From assembly GCF_003234855.1 (NCBI RefSeq), contig NZ_QKTO01000007.1, forward strand, positions 54,304 through 118,303: a stretch of 64,000 nt of DNA, given 5' to 3'. Source of the DNA: Curtobacterium sp. MCBD17_032. GTDB lineage: Bacteria; Actinomycetota; Actinomycetes; Actinomycetales; Microbacteriaceae. Under the pieces are notes generated by a model. The model made no database searches and was not told the origin of the DNA. It saw nothing but the letters and a program-made list of their open reading frames with translations. Made by a program: the position numbers and the translations under genes. Positions 45,981-55,085 of the stretch are shown here, piece by piece. Position 1 is the stretch's first letter, and every line of letters starts with the position of its first letter.

Positions 45981-45986
45981 ACGATA
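45981..45986 (-). promoter_or_regulatory. -10 box TATCGT, leaderless GDPD promoter
   Basis: TATCGT lies 7 nt before the ATG at 45973. Confidence 0.55.
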
Positions 45987-46039
45987 CGGTCTGCGCGAGC
46001 CCGCCGCAGACGTTCAGGCAGTGTGCGGAATCCGTTCGG

Positions 46040-46066
46040 TGGACCGACAGCAGCGGTCCATAGGCT
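46040..46066 (+). promoter_or_regulatory. Promoter and operator-like repeat before the Bax-inhibitor gene
   Basis: The perfect inverted repeat TGGACCG-N7-CGGTCCA (46040-46060) ends exactly where a TAGGCT -10 box (46061-46066) starts. Transcription would begin near 46073 and leave a leader of about 175 nt before the ATG at 46249. The leader has only small local hairpins and no riboswitch that I recognise. Confidence 0.45.
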
Positions 46067-46248
46067 CGACACCAGGAGAGCACGGAGACGTTCCGCTTCC
46101 CGCGAATCCACAGCCGTCCGGCCCCTTCGGCCCGTACGCTGTGAGGACACGAAGGAACGGCTCCGCCGCACTCCTTCCCGAGCCCACGAGCCGATGCCAT
46201 CCGGGTACCGGTTCCACGACTCCACACCAGAGGAAATCAGAGGACACC

Positions 46249-47163
46249 ATGGCCTTCAAGCCCGGTTTCGACCAGTCCCCCGCCTTCAACGACGCGGGCC
46301 GGAACGCATGGGGCGCCGGCTCGAACACGCAGCAGGGGTACCCCCAGCAGGGCTACCCGCAGCAGGGCGGCTACCCGCAGGCGCCGTACGGCCAGACCGG
46401 CTGGGGCCAGGCGCCGCAGCAGCCCGGGTTCTCGCCCGACCAGCTGCGTGACATGTACGACCGTCCGTCGGCGACCAAGGTCGACACGGACCGGATGTCG
46501 TACGAGGACACCATCGTCAAGACGCTCCTGGCATTCGGCGTGCTCATCGTCGGTGCCGTCGCCGGCTGGAACCTCCCGCCGGTGGTGTGGATCGTCGGCG
46601 CGATCGTCGGGTTCGTCCTCGCGCTGGTGAACACCTTCAAGAAGAAGCCGTCGCCCGCCCTGGTGCTGGCGTACTCGTTCTTCGAGGGCCTCTTCGTCGG
46701 TGGCATCTCGGGCATGTACAACACCATGTGGGACGGCATCGTCACGCAGGCGGTGTTCGGCACGCTCGGTGTCTTCGCGGTCACGCTCCTGCTCTTCACG
46801 TCCGGCAAGGTCCGCGCGACCCCGAAGGCCACGCGGTTCTTCCTCGTCGCGTTGGTCGGCTACATGGCGTTCTCGCTCGTCAACGTCGTGCTCATGCTCC
46901 TGGGCGTGACGCAGTCGGCGTTCGGACTCCTCGGCGTCACGGTGTTCGGCATCCCGCTCGGCGTCCTGATCGGCATCTTCGTGGTGCTCATGGCGGCGTA
47001 CTCGCTCATCCTCGACTTCGACCAGATCAAGACCGGTGTCGAGCGCGGCGCCCCCCGCATCTACGCGTGGACGGCGGCGTTCGGCCTCATCGTCACGCTC
47101 GTCTGGCTGTACCTCGAGATCCTGCGCATCCTGGCGATCATCGCCAGCAGCTCGCGCAACTAG
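46249..47163 (+). CDS. Bax inhibitor-1/YccA family membrane protein with a Gln/Tyr repeat tail
   Basis: 304 aa. Residues 1-70 form a low-complexity cytoplasmic tail with PQQGY repeats (QQGYPQQGYPQQGGYPQ). Seven membrane segments follow from about residue 85 (TLLAFGVLIVGAVAGWNLPPVVWIVGAIVGFVLALV), ending in the family's ...IYAWTAAFGLIVTLVWLYLEILRIL segment. The family includes bacterial calcium-leak channels and YccA, which modulates FtsH; this branch of actinobacterial homologues is untested. The ribosome site is AGAGGA, 5 nt before the ATG. It is monocistronic with its own terminator. Confidence 0.9.
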   Translation: MAFKPGFDQSPAFNDAGRNAWGAGSNTQQGYPQQGYPQQGGYPQAPYGQTGWGQAPQQPGFSPDQLRDMYDRPSATKVDTDRMSYEDTIVKTLLAFGVLIVGAVAGWNLPPVVWIVGAIVGFVLALVNTFKKKPSPALVLAYSFFEGLFVGGISGMYNTMWDGIVTQAVFGTLGVFAVTLLLFTSGKVRATPKATRFFLVALVGYMAFSLVNVVLMLLGVTQSAFGLLGVTVFGIPLGVLIGIFVVLMAAYSLILDFDQIKTGVERGAPRIYAWTAAFGLIVTLVWLYLEILRILAIIASSSRN

Positions 47164-47173
47164 CCCGCAGTAC

Positions 47174-47207
47174 ACGGAGGGCCCCGGCAGTCGCCGGGGC
47201 CCTCCGT
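47174..47207 (+). terminator. Terminator of the Bax-inhibitor gene
   Basis: A perfect 15-bp stem (ACGGAGGGCCCCGGC / GCCGGGGCCCTCCGT) with a 4-nt loop lies 10 bp after the stop codon. Confidence 0.9.
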
Positions 47208-47248
47208 CGTTCCCAGGGGGCTGCGGCGGCCGGCCCGACCCCGCTCAC

Positions 47249-47317
47249 CTCCGCCGAGCGGTCACGGCGCGTCGCTCTGCACGCGCCGGAACGACGACCC
47301 GTGACCGGTCGGCGGAG
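47249..47317. repeat. 69-nt hairpin repeat, copy 1
   Basis: CTCCGCCGAGCGGTCACGG at 47249-47267 is nearly the reverse complement (one mismatch) of CCGTGACCGGTCGGCGGAG at 47299-47317. The 31-nt centre reads CGCGTCGCTCTGCACGC and onwards. The unit is repeated 146 bp downstream, and the flanking CGGCCGGCCCGAC is repeated too. It lies in the 421-bp gap between the Bax-inhibitor gene and guaA, which has no ORF I would support. Confidence 0.75.
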
Positions 47318-47394
47318 CGCAGTCGGGCACGCCCGGACGGCCGGCGCGAGGTGCGCGCGACGGCCGGCCCGACAGGTCACGACGCCCCGCTCAC

Positions 47395-47463
47395 CTCCGC
47401 CGAGCGGTCACGGCTCGTCGCTCTGCACGCACCGGAACGACGACTCGTGACCGGTCGGCGGAG
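47395..47463. repeat. 69-nt hairpin repeat, copy 2
   Basis: Same arms and centre as copy 1, with three substitutions in 69 nt, one of them in the second arm (CCGTGACC becomes TCGTGACC). The match with copy 1 continues about 20 nt past the second arm (GCGCAATCGGGCACGCC). No target duplication or coding sequence is visible. Confidence 0.75.
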
Positions 47464-47535
47464 CGCAATCGGGCACGCCGGAACGGTTCCGTCGAGCCGG
47501 GACGGGAGGCGCGGGGTGCGCCCGGCAGGACGAGC

Positions 47536-47568
47536 GAGGGCCCGGTACGCAATGCGTACCGGGCCCTC
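47536..47568 (-). terminator. Terminator of guaA
   Basis: A perfect 15-bp stem (GAGGGCCCGGTACGC / GCGTACCGGGCCCTC) with a 3-nt loop lies 16 bp after the guaA stop codon. Confidence 0.9.
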
Positions 47569-47584
47569 GGGCGTCAGGGGAGCG

Positions 47585-49165
47585 TCACTCCCACTCGATC
47601 GTCCCCGGCGGCTTCGACGTGACGTCGAGCACGACCCGGTTGACGTCGCGCACCTCGTTCGTGATGCGGTTCGAGATCTTCGCGAGCACGTCGTACGGCA
47701 GGCGCGTCCAGTCCGCCGTCATGGCGTCCTCGGACGAGACCGGGCGGAGCACGATCGGGTGCCCGTAGGTGCGGCCGTCGCCCTGCACTCCGACCGACCG
47801 GACGTCGGCGAGGAGGACGACCGGGCACTGCCAGATCTCGTCGTCCAGGCCGGCCGCCGTGAGCTCGGCGCGGGCGATCGCGTCCGCGGCCCGCAGGATC
47901 TCGAGGCGCTCGGCGGTGACCTCGCCGACGATGCGGATGCCGAGACCCGGGCCGGGGAACGGCTGACGCCCGACGATGACCTCGGGGAGTCCGAGCTCGC
48001 GGCCGACCGCACGGACCTCGTCCTTGAACAGGGTGCGGAGGGGCTCGACGAGCTGGAACGTCATGTCGTCGGGCAGCCCGCCGACGTTGTGGTGTGACTT
48101 GATGTTCGCGGTGCCCGATCCGCCGCCGGACTCGACCACGTCCGGGTACAGGGTGCCCTGCACGAGGAACTTCACCTCGGCGTCACCGTCGGACGCACGT
48201 GCTTCGAGCACGAGTGCCTCGGCCGCGGCCTCGAACGTGCGGATGAACTCGCGCCCGATGATCTTGCGCTTCTGCTCCGGGTCGCTGACGCCGGCCAGTG
48301 CGTCGAGGAACTGCTCGCGGGCGTCGACCGTGACGAGCCGGACACCGGTGGAGGCGACGTAGTCCTCCTCCACCTGCTTGCGCTCGTCGGCGCGGAGGAG
48401 CCCGTGGTCGACGAACACGCACGTCAGCTGGTCACCGACGGCCTTGTGCACGAGCGCTGCGGCGACCGCGGAGTCGACACCACCGGACAGGCCGGCGATG
48501 ACGCGCGACGAGCCGACCTGTGCGCGGATGCGCTCGACCTGCTCCTCGATCACGTTCGCGGAGTTCCAGTCTCCCGGCAGCCCGGCGGCACGGTGCAGGA
48601 AGTTCTCGAGCACGGCCTGGCCGAACGCCGAGTGCTTGACCTCCGGGTGCCACTGCACGCCGTAGAGCTTGCGCTCGTCGGAGGCGAAGGCGGCGACGGG
48701 TGTCGAGTCGCTGGAGGCGAGGACCTCGAAGCCCTCCGGAGCCTTCGCGACCGAGTCGCCGTGCGACATCCAGGTGGTCTGCGATGCCGGCTGCCCGCCG
48801 AGCAGGACGCTGTCGGTCCCGCTGACGGTGACGTCGGTCGCGCCGTACTCGCGGAGGCCGGTGTGTGCGACCTCGCCACCGAGCGACTTCGCCATGGCCT
48901 GGAAGCCGTAGCAGATGCCGAGCACCGGGACGCCGAGGTCGAGGATCTCGCTGTCCAGGGACGGCGCGCCGTCCTCGTAGACGGAGGACGGGCCTCCGGA
49001 CAGGACGATCGCCGCGGGGTCCTTCGCGCGGATCTCGTCCGCCGTGACGGAGTGCGGGACGATCTCGCTGTAGACGTTGGCCTCGCGGACCCGTCGTGCG
49101 ATCAGCTGCGCGTACTGCGCGCCGAAGTCGACGACGAGGACGGGACGCTGTTCGGTCTCGCTCAC
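47585..49165 (-). CDS. guaA: GMP synthase (glutamine-hydrolysing)
   Basis: A 526-aa two-domain enzyme converting XMP to GMP. The glutaminase domain (1-200) has [29 protein letters not shown] with the nucleophilic Cys, and [11 protein letters not shown]. The ATP-pyrophosphatase domain has [18 protein letters not shown]. The C-terminal dimerisation domain ends [20 protein letters not shown] start with AAGGAGA upstream; it overlaps the DUF3817 stop codon by 4 bp. It works with guaB at 61.3 kb. Confidence 0.97.
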   Translation of the reverse strand: MSETEQRPVLVVDFGAQYAQLIARRVREANVYSEIVPHSVTADEIRAKDPAAIVLSGGPSSVYEDGAPSLDSEILDLGVPVLGICYGFQAMAKSLGGEVAHTGLREYGATDVTVSGTDSVLLGGQPASQTTWMSHGDSVAKAPEGFEVLASSDSTPVAAFASDERKLYGVQWHPEVKHSAFGQAVLENFLHRAAGLPGDWNSANVIEEQVERIRAQVGSSRVIAGLSGGVDSAVAAALVHKAVGDQLTCVFVDHGLLRADERKQVEEDYVASTGVRLVTVDAREQFLDALAGVSDPEQKRKIIGREFIRTFEAAAEALVLEARASDGDAEVKFLVQGTLYPDVVESGGGSGTANIKSHHNVGGLPDDMTFQLVEPLRTLFKDEVRAVGRELGLPEVIVGRQPFPGPGLGIRIVGEVTAERLEILRAADAIARAELTAAGLDDEIWQCPVVLLADVRSVGVQGDGRTYGHPIVLRPVSSEDAMTADWTRLPYDVLAKISNRITNEVRDVNRVVLDVTSKPPGTIEWE

Positions 49166-49608
49166 CGAGCGCTCTCCTTCTCCCGCGACTGCTGCGCGGT
49201 CAGCTCGTGGTAGGTGGTCATGGCGGCCTTCTGCATACGGTGCTCGACCACGAAGGACATGAACGGGATGATCCCGCCGAGGGCGATGAGCAGGAAGCGG
49301 GTCGGCCGCCAGCGCATGATGCTCCACAGGCGGAAGTCCGCGAAGAGGTAGACGACGTACAGCCAGCCGTGGGCGATGAGGATCGCCACCGACAGGTTGA
49401 ACGTGCCGGGCGCCTCACCCGCGGTGCCGTTCGGGACGAAGAACGCTCCCCCGCCGAGCTGCATCTCGCGCTGGATCGGCGTGTACTTGATGACGACCTC
49501 GACGATCAGGGCCAGCAGCAGCACACCGGTGATGTACGCGGAGATGCGGTAGAACCGCACGGCCCCGGGGATCTTCGGGATGTCGCGGGTCCGGACGGTC
49601 AGAGCCAT
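49162..49608 (-). CDS. DUF3817 membrane protein
   Basis: 148 aa with the DUF3817 signature: [24 protein letters not shown], the conserved [23 protein letters not shown] loop, and a third segment [19 protein letters not shown]. The family is actinobacterial, three to four membrane helices, function unknown. It is coupled to guaA by a 4-bp overlap. TAGGAT lies 7 nt before its ATG. Confidence 0.88.
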   Translation of the reverse strand: MALTVRTRDIPKIPGAVRFYRISAYITGVLLLALIVEVVIKYTPIQREMQLGGGAFFVPNGTAGEAPGTFNLSVAILIAHGWLYVVYLFADFRLWSIMRWRPTRFLLIALGGIIPFMSFVVEHRMQKAAMTTYHELTAQQSREKESAR

Positions 49609-49615
49609 GCCGTCG

Positions 49616-49621
49616 ATCCTA
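49616..49621 (-). promoter_or_regulatory. -10 box TAGGAT, leaderless DUF3817-guaA promoter
   Basis: TAGGAT lies 7 nt before the ATG at 49608 and overlaps the end of the SURF1 gene. Confidence 0.5.
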
Positions 49622-50452
49622 CCGGCGACCCGGCTCGGCCCGGGCGTCGTCCACAGGCGGCAGCTCGACGACCGGTCCGTCCTCGGGTGCTGCCCCGGCG
49701 GCGGCCTCGGCGGCCTCGCGCTCCTCGTCCTGCTCGCGCTCCCAGGCGTCCTTGACGAAGCGGTACCAGAGGAACACGGCGAACCCGGCGAAGACGACCC
49801 ACTCCACGGCGTAGAACAGGTTGAGCCAGTCGAACTGGACCTCGCGCGTGGGCGCCTGGTCGGCGATCGTGCCGAGGCCGGCGGCGTCCGCGACGGCGGC
49901 ACCGGCGACGACGTACCCGCCGTACATCCGGTCGTCGAACGCCTTCCACGTGTTGACGAACCGGGCCGGGGCGACGGCGGAGTACTCGCCTTGCTCGAAG
50001 GCGTCCTGGTCGGGCGACTCGGCCGGGTAGTACCGGCCCTGGACGGTCATGGTCGCGCCGTCGGTCAGACGGTCACCCCCGGCGACGGCTGCCGACCGCT
50101 GGTCGGACCACCCGATCACGACCGGGAGGCTCGCCCCCGTCACGTCGTCGACCAGGTGTCCGACGGTCTGGTAGGTGCCGCCGCCGCTGCGGCCGGTGAG
50201 GATCGTGGTGTCCCCGGCGACGAACCGCCCGGAGACGGTGACCTTCTGTCCCGCGAGCGTCGAGCCGACGGGCTTCTCGGGCGTCGTGACGTCATCGAGG
50301 GCGCGCCGCGTCTCCGTCCCGGCCGGCAGCGGCTTGCCGTTCTCGATGCTGCGCTCGAGCTGCCACTTGCCGAGCGCGGCGAACACGCCCGCCAGCACGA
50401 TCGCCAAGACGAGTAGTGCGATCCACCTCGGACGTCGTGCAACGGCCCACAT
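49619..50452 (-). CDS. SURF1-like cytochrome oxidase assembly protein
   Basis: 277 aa. Two membrane helices flank an extracytoplasmic domain: WIALLVLAIVLAGVFAALGKWQLERS near the N-terminus and LNLFYAVEWVVFAGFAVFLWYRFVKDAW near residue 220. The SURF1 landmarks GKWQLER, VTVSGRFV and the second-helix NLFYAVEW motif are clear. It helps assemble heme-copper oxidase subunit I. The C-terminal tail is acidic and charged. It ends 10 bp before the DUF3817 start. Confidence 0.88.
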   Translation of the reverse strand: MWAVARRPRWIALLVLAIVLAGVFAALGKWQLERSIENGKPLPAGTETRRALDDVTTPEKPVGSTLAGQKVTVSGRFVAGDTTILTGRSGGGTYQTVGHLVDDVTGASLPVVIGWSDQRSAAVAGGDRLTDGATMTVQGRYYPAESPDQDAFEQGEYSAVAPARFVNTWKAFDDRMYGGYVVAGAAVADAAGLGTIADQAPTREVQFDWLNLFYAVEWVVFAGFAVFLWYRFVKDAWEREQDEEREAAEAAAGAAPEDGPVVELPPVDDARAEPGRR

Positions 50453-50457
50453 GCGTG

Positions 50458-51885
50458 TCAGTACTCCGGATCGCGTGGTCGGACCGGGCGCTCGGGACGC
50501 TCGGCGGGGATCTCGATCGACGACGTGCTCACGCGCACGGGCTCCGGTGCGACCGGCTGTGCGCGCGACGGCGTCGTCTCCGGTTCCCCATTCTCGCGCT
50601 CTTCCCTGCCCGCGGCCTCCACGAGCGCGATCTCCTCGGCGAACCGACGGTCACGCTCGGCCCTGCGCTCGGCCGCGGCCTGCGCTGCCGCCAGCTCGCG
50701 CCCGCGGAGCTTCCGCACCCGGCCCGGCCGGAGCACGAGCCGGCCGATGCGGTCGGAGTGCACCGCGAGCAGCGGACCGAGCACCGCCATGATGAGGACG
50801 TAGAGCCCGGCGAACGCGGTGATGCGCTCCTCGAGCCCGGCCGCCGCGGACAGCGTCGCGAGGATGAGCGCGAACTCGCCCCGGTTGACGAGGATGACCG
50901 CGGTGTTGATGCCCTGCTGGACGCTGAAGCCGTTCATGCGGGCGACGAGCTGCCCCGCGACGGCGTTGAGCACGACGGTCATGCCGATCGCGGCGACGAC
51001 TGGCCAGAGGACCTCGCCGAAGGTCGAGATGTCCAAGCCGAGGCCGAAGTTCACGAAGAAGAACGCGGCGAACACGTCGCGCATCGGGAGCGCCAGCTGT
51101 TCGATGCGGTCCCGGTAGCGCGTCGCGCCGCAGAGCAGGCCGATCACGAAGGCACCGATGGCGTCGGTCACGCCGAGCAGGTCACCGATGCCGCCGAACA
51201 TCACCGCGAGCCCGAAGAACAGCACGGTGAAGAGCTCGTCGTCGCGGGTCGCGAAGATCCGCGAGACCTGCTTGCCGCCCCAGCGCGCCAGGCTGAACAT
51301 GACGATGAGGAACCCGAACGCGAGCGCGAGTTTGCCGATCACCGCCCAGACGTTCGTGTCGCCGGAGAGCACCACGGACACGATCGCCAGGTAGACGGCG
51401 ATGAAGACGTCCTCGATGACGGTGACGCCGAGGATCATCGGTGTCTCGTCGTTCGCCAGGCGCCGGAGCTCGATGAGGAGCTTCGTGACGATGGCGCTCG
51501 ACGACGTCGCCGTCATGCCCGCGATGATCAGGGCTTCCCGCGTCCCCCACCCGAGTGAGAACCCGAACGCGAAGCCGACGCCCATGTTGATCGCGACGTA
51601 CGTGCCGCCCGACACGAGGAGCTTGCCGGCGTTGCCGTAGAACTCCTCTTGGTCGAACTCCAACCCGAGGTTGAACAGCAGCAGGATGAGCCCGAACGTC
51701 GCGATGAGCTCGATCGTGTGGGACTCGACACTCAACCCGATCCACGGGGTGTGCGGGCTCGCGATGAGCCCGACCACCATGTAGACCGGGATCGCGGGGA
51801 GCCCGATCAGTTTGCCGAGCCGTCCGAGGACGTAGGCGATGAGGAACAGGCCGCCGATGGTCAGCAGCTCACCACCCAGGTGCAT
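50458..51885 (-). CDS. K+/H+ antiporter, CPA2 family
   Basis: 475 aa. About twelve membrane segments (residues 5-380) belong to the Na+/H+ exchanger domain, with LLLFNLGLEFD, ATSSSAIVTKLL and VNRGEFALIL. The C-terminal 100 residues are charged and soluble, without a TrkA-N domain. A separate TrkA-C type subunit is encoded 3 bp upstream, the arrangement of KhtU/KhtT. It should export K+ or other cations in exchange for protons. Confidence 0.9.
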   Translation of the reverse strand: MHLGGELLTIGGLFLIAYVLGRLGKLIGLPAIPVYMVVGLIASPHTPWIGLSVESHTIELIATFGLILLLFNLGLEFDQEEFYGNAGKLLVSGGTYVAINMGVGFAFGFSLGWGTREALIIAGMTATSSSAIVTKLLIELRRLANDETPMILGVTVIEDVFIAVYLAIVSVVLSGDTNVWAVIGKLALAFGFLIVMFSLARWGGKQVSRIFATRDDELFTVLFFGLAVMFGGIGDLLGVTDAIGAFVIGLLCGATRYRDRIEQLALPMRDVFAAFFFVNFGLGLDISTFGEVLWPVVAAIGMTVVLNAVAGQLVARMNGFSVQQGINTAVILVNRGEFALILATLSAAAGLEERITAFAGLYVLIMAVLGPLLAVHSDRIGRLVLRPGRVRKLRGRELAAAQAAAERRAERDRRFAEEIALVEAAGREERENGEPETTPSRAQPVAPEPVRVSTSSIEIPAERPERPVRPRDPEY

Positions 51886-51888
51886 GCC

Positions 51889-52419
51889 CTAGCTCCGGGG
51901 CGGCGCCTCGGCAGCGGCTGCTGCCAACTGACCGCTGCGGTAGAAGGAGAACGCCTTCGCGACCTTCTCGGGTGCGCCGGCGACGACGATCGTGTCCCCG
52001 GGGAACACGACGAAGTCCGACGAGGGCGCCGGGTTGGCGCTGTCGCCGCGGACCACCGCGACGACGGTCAGGCCGATGAAGCCGGAGTCGTGCAGGTCAC
52101 CCAGGGGCTTGCCGGCGATGGCGTCCTCGTAGTCGACGCTGAACCAGTCGATCGACAGGCCGGGGATCTCGTCGAGCTTGTCGAGGCCCTCGGTGATCCG
52201 CGTCCCACCGAGGAGCTCGGCGAGGGTGTGTGCTTCGTCCTCGCTCAGGCGGAGCGAGACCTTCTCGGACTTGTCCGCGCCGTCGGCGACGTCCGCGAAC
52301 GAGATGAGGTCGGAGTGACCCGACCGGTGCGTGATGACACCGCACTTGCCACCGTCGTCGGTGTAGAAGCTGTGCAGCACGCCGACGCCGGGGAGTTTGA
52401 CGCGATGGACGTCGACCAT
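51889..52419 (-). CDS. Antiporter regulatory subunit with TrkA-C domain (KhtT-like)
   Basis: 176 aa. The N-terminal part (VKLPGVGVLHSFYTDDGGKCGVITHRSGHSDLI) matches the KhtT/AmhM N-terminal domain. Residues 85-160 form a TrkA-C (RCK-C) domain (DYEDAIAGKPLGDLHDSGFIGLTVVAVVRGD...VVFPGDTIVVAGAPEKVAKA). In Bacillus, KhtT gates the antiporter and binds c-di-AMP; that ligand is not proven here. The ATG has a GGGAG ribosome site. The antiporter starts 3 bp after its stop codon. Confidence 0.9.
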   Translation of the reverse strand: MVDVHRVKLPGVGVLHSFYTDDGGKCGVITHRSGHSDLISFADVADGADKSEKVSLRLSEDEAHTLAELLGGTRITEGLDKLDEIPGLSIDWFSVDYEDAIAGKPLGDLHDSGFIGLTVVAVVRGDSANPAPSSDFVVFPGDTIVVAGAPEKVAKAFSFYRSGQLAAAAAEAPPRS

Positions 52420-52444
52420 GTTGGCTCCCTTTCCCAGGACACCC

Positions 52445-52450
52445 ATGCTA
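52445..52450 (-). promoter_or_regulatory. -10 box TAGCAT of the antiporter operon
   Basis: TAGCAT lies 25 nt before the ATG at 52419, giving a short leader that contains the GGGAG ribosome site. This operon is therefore leadered. Confidence 0.5.
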
Positions 52451-52538
52451 ACCACCGGGAGGGTCCGGCCATTCCGTTCTCCACAGGTCATCCCGGCGGT
52501 GGACGCGGCGGTCCACCGCGCCTGGCGAGGATGGCAGC

Positions 52539-53030
52539 ATGACCTCCAGGACCGCCGTCACCGTCAGCGGCACGCTCGTCGTCACCGCGTACGCCGCGCT
52601 GCTGGCGGTGAACGCCCTCGTCCTCGACCCGCTCGCCGCGGTCCCGGGGAAGTCGCTGCCGGAGATCTACGACACCGTCGACGCGATGGGCAACTCCGTG
52701 GCGCAGGACGTCGTCGGGGTGCTCGTCACCGTCGGCATCGGCGTCGCCCTCGCGGTGGCCAGTGCCTTCATCGGCCTGTCGGACCGCTACTCGACGCACA
52801 TGATCGCGGTCATGCACCTCGGCCTCGTCGCACTCGGGGCGCTCGCGACGTTCCAGTCGGGCTTCTTCCTCGGCATGGACGTCGCCGACGCCTTCGGGGT
52901 CTCCGGCGGGGCACACGGCCCGTGGGCGGGCGTCCTCTACGGCACGAGCCTGGCGGCCCTCGTCGCGATCCCGGCGGTCCTGTTCGTGACGAATGTGCAG
53001 ACCCTCCGCCGCGCCCGCAGCGCCGCCTGA
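52539..53030 (+). CDS. Four-helix membrane protein of unknown function
   Basis: 163 aa with four hydrophobic segments (LVVTAYAALLAVNALVL, VVGVLVTVGIGVALAVASAFIGL, MIAVMHLGLVALGALATFQSGFFLGM, WAGVLYGTSLAALVAIPAVLF). It has no motif I recognise. GAGGAT lies 6 nt before the ATG, the same variant element as at the C-S lyase gene. It converges on glpD, with a 46-bp palindrome between them. Confidence 0.75.
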   Translation: MTSRTAVTVSGTLVVTAYAALLAVNALVLDPLAAVPGKSLPEIYDTVDAMGNSVAQDVVGVLVTVGIGVALAVASAFIGLSDRYSTHMIAVMHLGLVALGALATFQSGFFLGMDVADAFGVSGGAHGPWAGVLYGTSLAALVAIPAVLFVTNVQTLRRARSAA

Positions 53031-53112
53031 GGACCCTCCGGACGCACCGCCAGCGTGCGCTCGCAGCGCAGCACCGCTGCGCACTGCCGCCGACGTCGCG
53101 TGTCGCCGCGGG

Positions 53113-53158
53113 TCGGACGGGAGGCCCGTGGCGGCGCCGCCACGGGCCTCCCGTCCGA
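53113..53158. terminator. 46-bp perfect palindrome, bidirectional terminator
   Basis: A perfect palindrome centred at 53135/53136 lies between two convergent genes. Each arm begins TCGGACGGGAGGCCCGTGG. It can form the same strong hairpin in either transcript. It carries the GACGGGAGGC core on both strands. Confidence 0.85.
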
Positions 53159-53164
53159 TGCGCG

Positions 53165-55021
53165 TCAGCTGGGCTCGGTCGTCTTCTCGCCGACGACCTG
53201 CTCGTCGTCCGCCGTCGCGCCCTCGGCGCCGCTCGAGCGGCCGCCGCCGACGACGACGTCGTCCTCCTCGAACCCGAACGCGATGTCCGGCGCCTCGAGC
53301 CGCACGCGGTCAGCGGACTCGTCGTCGGGTTGCAGCTGCGACTCCCGCTCGGCGGCCACCCGCTTGAGGTAGTTCGACACCTCGTTCTCGGTGGTCTCCT
53401 GGTCCCAGCCGAGCACGTCCGCCATGAGCCGCGCGGCCACCGGCGCCGCGGACTCGCCGCGGTCCCAGGCCTCGATGGAGATGCGGGTGCGGCGGGCGAG
53501 GACGTCCTCCAGGTGCAGGGCGCCCTCGTGCGAGGCCGCGTACACGACCTCGGCGCCGATGTAGTCGTCGGCACCGGGCAGCGGCTCGGCGAGCGAGGGG
53601 TCCTCGTGCACGAGCTGGAGCACCTCGGTCGCCAGCGTGCCGTACCGGTTGAGCAGGTGCTCGATCCGGACCTTGTGCACGCCGAACGTCTTCGCGGTGC
53701 GGGCCCGCTTGTTCCAGGCGGCCGGGTACCCCTCGGCGCCGAGCAGGGGGATGTCCTGCGTCGTCGACTCCGGGATCTTGCCGTCCATCGCGGCGGCGGC
53801 CTCGTCGATGGCGTCCTTGCCCATCACCCGGTAGGTGGTCCACTTGCCACCCGCGACGACCACGAGTCCCGGGGCCGTGTGCGCGACGACGTGCTCGCGG
53901 CTGAGCTTGGACGTGGCCTCGGACTCCCCGGCCAGGAGCGGTCGGAGGCCCGCGTAGACGCCCTCGACGTCCTCGCGGGTGAGCGGCACCGCGAGCACCT
54001 TGTTGACGTGCTCGAGGATGTAGTCGATGTCCGCCGCGGTCGCCGCCGGGTGCGCCTTGTCGAGGTACCAGTCGGTGTCGGTCGTGCCGATGAGCCAGTG
54101 GCGGCCCCACGGGATGACGAACAGGACGCTCTTCTCCGTCCGGAGGATCATGCCCGAGTTCGACTGGAACCGGTCACGCGGCACGACGAGGTGCACGCCC
54201 TTCGATGCCCGGACCTTGAACTGCCCGCGGGTGCCGACCATCGCCTGGGTGTCGTCGGTCCAGACGCCCGTCGCGTTGACGACCTGCTTCGCCCGGATGT
54301 CGAAGTGCTCGCCGGTCTGGATGTCGTGCGCGTGTGCGCCGACGACCCGCTCCCCGACCTTGATGAAGCCCTCGATCCGGACCCGCGAGGCGGCGTGCGC
54401 ACCGTACGAGGCTGCCGTGCGCACGAGCGCGGCGACGTAGCGGGCGTCGTCGACCTGGGCGTCGTAGTAGGTCATGCCGCCGACGAACGCGTCCTTCTTC
54501 AGGGACGGCATCGAGCGGAGGACCTGCGTGCGGGTGAGGTGGCGGTGGTGCGGCACACCGGGCGGGCGACCGCCGGACCAGCTGAAGACGTCGTACATCG
54601 CCATGCCGATGCCGATGTAGAAGCGTTCCCAGACCCGGTGGTTGAGCGGGTACAGGAAGCGGACCGGCTTGACCAGGTGGGGTGCGATGCGCTGGAGCAG
54701 GAGGCCGCGTTCGATGAGGGCTTCGCGCACGAGCGTGAAGTTGAGCTGCTCGAGGTACCGGATGCCACCGTGCACGAGCTTCGACGACCGGCTGGACGTG
54801 CCCGATCCCCAGTCGCGGGCCTCCACGATCCCGACCGACAGGCCCCGGGTGACGGCGTCGAGTGCGGCACCGCCGCCGACGATCCCGCCGCCGACGACCA
54901 GGACGTCGAGCTCCCGCGTCTTCAGGGTCTCGATCGCGGCCGCACGCTCGTCCGGACCGAGCTTCGTCGCGGGGTCGAACCCCGCGGTGCTCGCCGCATC
55001 GTTCGTGACCGTCGTTGTCAT
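53165..55021 (-). CDS. glpD: Glycerol-3-phosphate dehydrogenase, FAD-dependent
   Basis: 618 aa. FAD motif LDVLVVGGGIVGGGAALDAVTRGLSVGIVEA, then SSKLVHGGIRYLEQ, WGRHWLIGTTDTDW and the C-terminal dehydrogenase domain. The last 50 residues are acidic and probably disordered. It oxidises glycerol-3-phosphate to dihydroxyacetone phosphate at the membrane and passes electrons to quinone. The ATG has a strong GGAGG site 5 nt upstream. It follows guaB3 by 64 bp. Confidence 0.95.
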   Translation of the reverse strand: MTTTVTNDAASTAGFDPATKLGPDERAAAIETLKTRELDVLVVGGGIVGGGAALDAVTRGLSVGIVEARDWGSGTSSRSSKLVHGGIRYLEQLNFTLVREALIERGLLLQRIAPHLVKPVRFLYPLNHRVWERFYIGIGMAMYDVFSWSGGRPPGVPHHRHLTRTQVLRSMPSLKKDAFVGGMTYYDAQVDDARYVAALVRTAASYGAHAASRVRIEGFIKVGERVVGAHAHDIQTGEHFDIRAKQVVNATGVWTDDTQAMVGTRGQFKVRASKGVHLVVPRDRFQSNSGMILRTEKSVLFVIPWGRHWLIGTTDTDWYLDKAHPAATAADIDYILEHVNKVLAVPLTREDVEGVYAGLRPLLAGESEATSKLSREHVVAHTAPGLVVVAGGKWTTYRVMGKDAIDEAAAAMDGKIPESTTQDIPLLGAEGYPAAWNKRARTAKTFGVHKVRIEHLLNRYGTLATEVLQLVHEDPSLAEPLPGADDYIGAEVVYAASHEGALHLEDVLARRTRISIEAWDRGESAAPVAARLMADVLGWDQETTENEVSNYLKRVAAERESQLQPDDESADRVRLEAPDIAFGFEEDDVVVGGGRSSGAEGATADDEQVVGEKTTEPS

Positions 55022-55085
55022 GATCGCCTCCATCGCCGTCCGGCGCCGGAGCAGCGCCCGCGGATCGTCCACGGGCGCACCGCCG

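Noticed and set aside
46073..46248. Riboswitch (ydaO or yybP type) in the Bax-inhibitor leader
   Set aside because: I looked for the conserved core sequences of both classes and did not find them; only small hairpins are visible.
47249..47463. Insertion sequence or tRNA genes in the guaA gap
   Set aside because: There is no transposase frame, no target duplication and no cloverleaf; only the hairpin repeats are supported.
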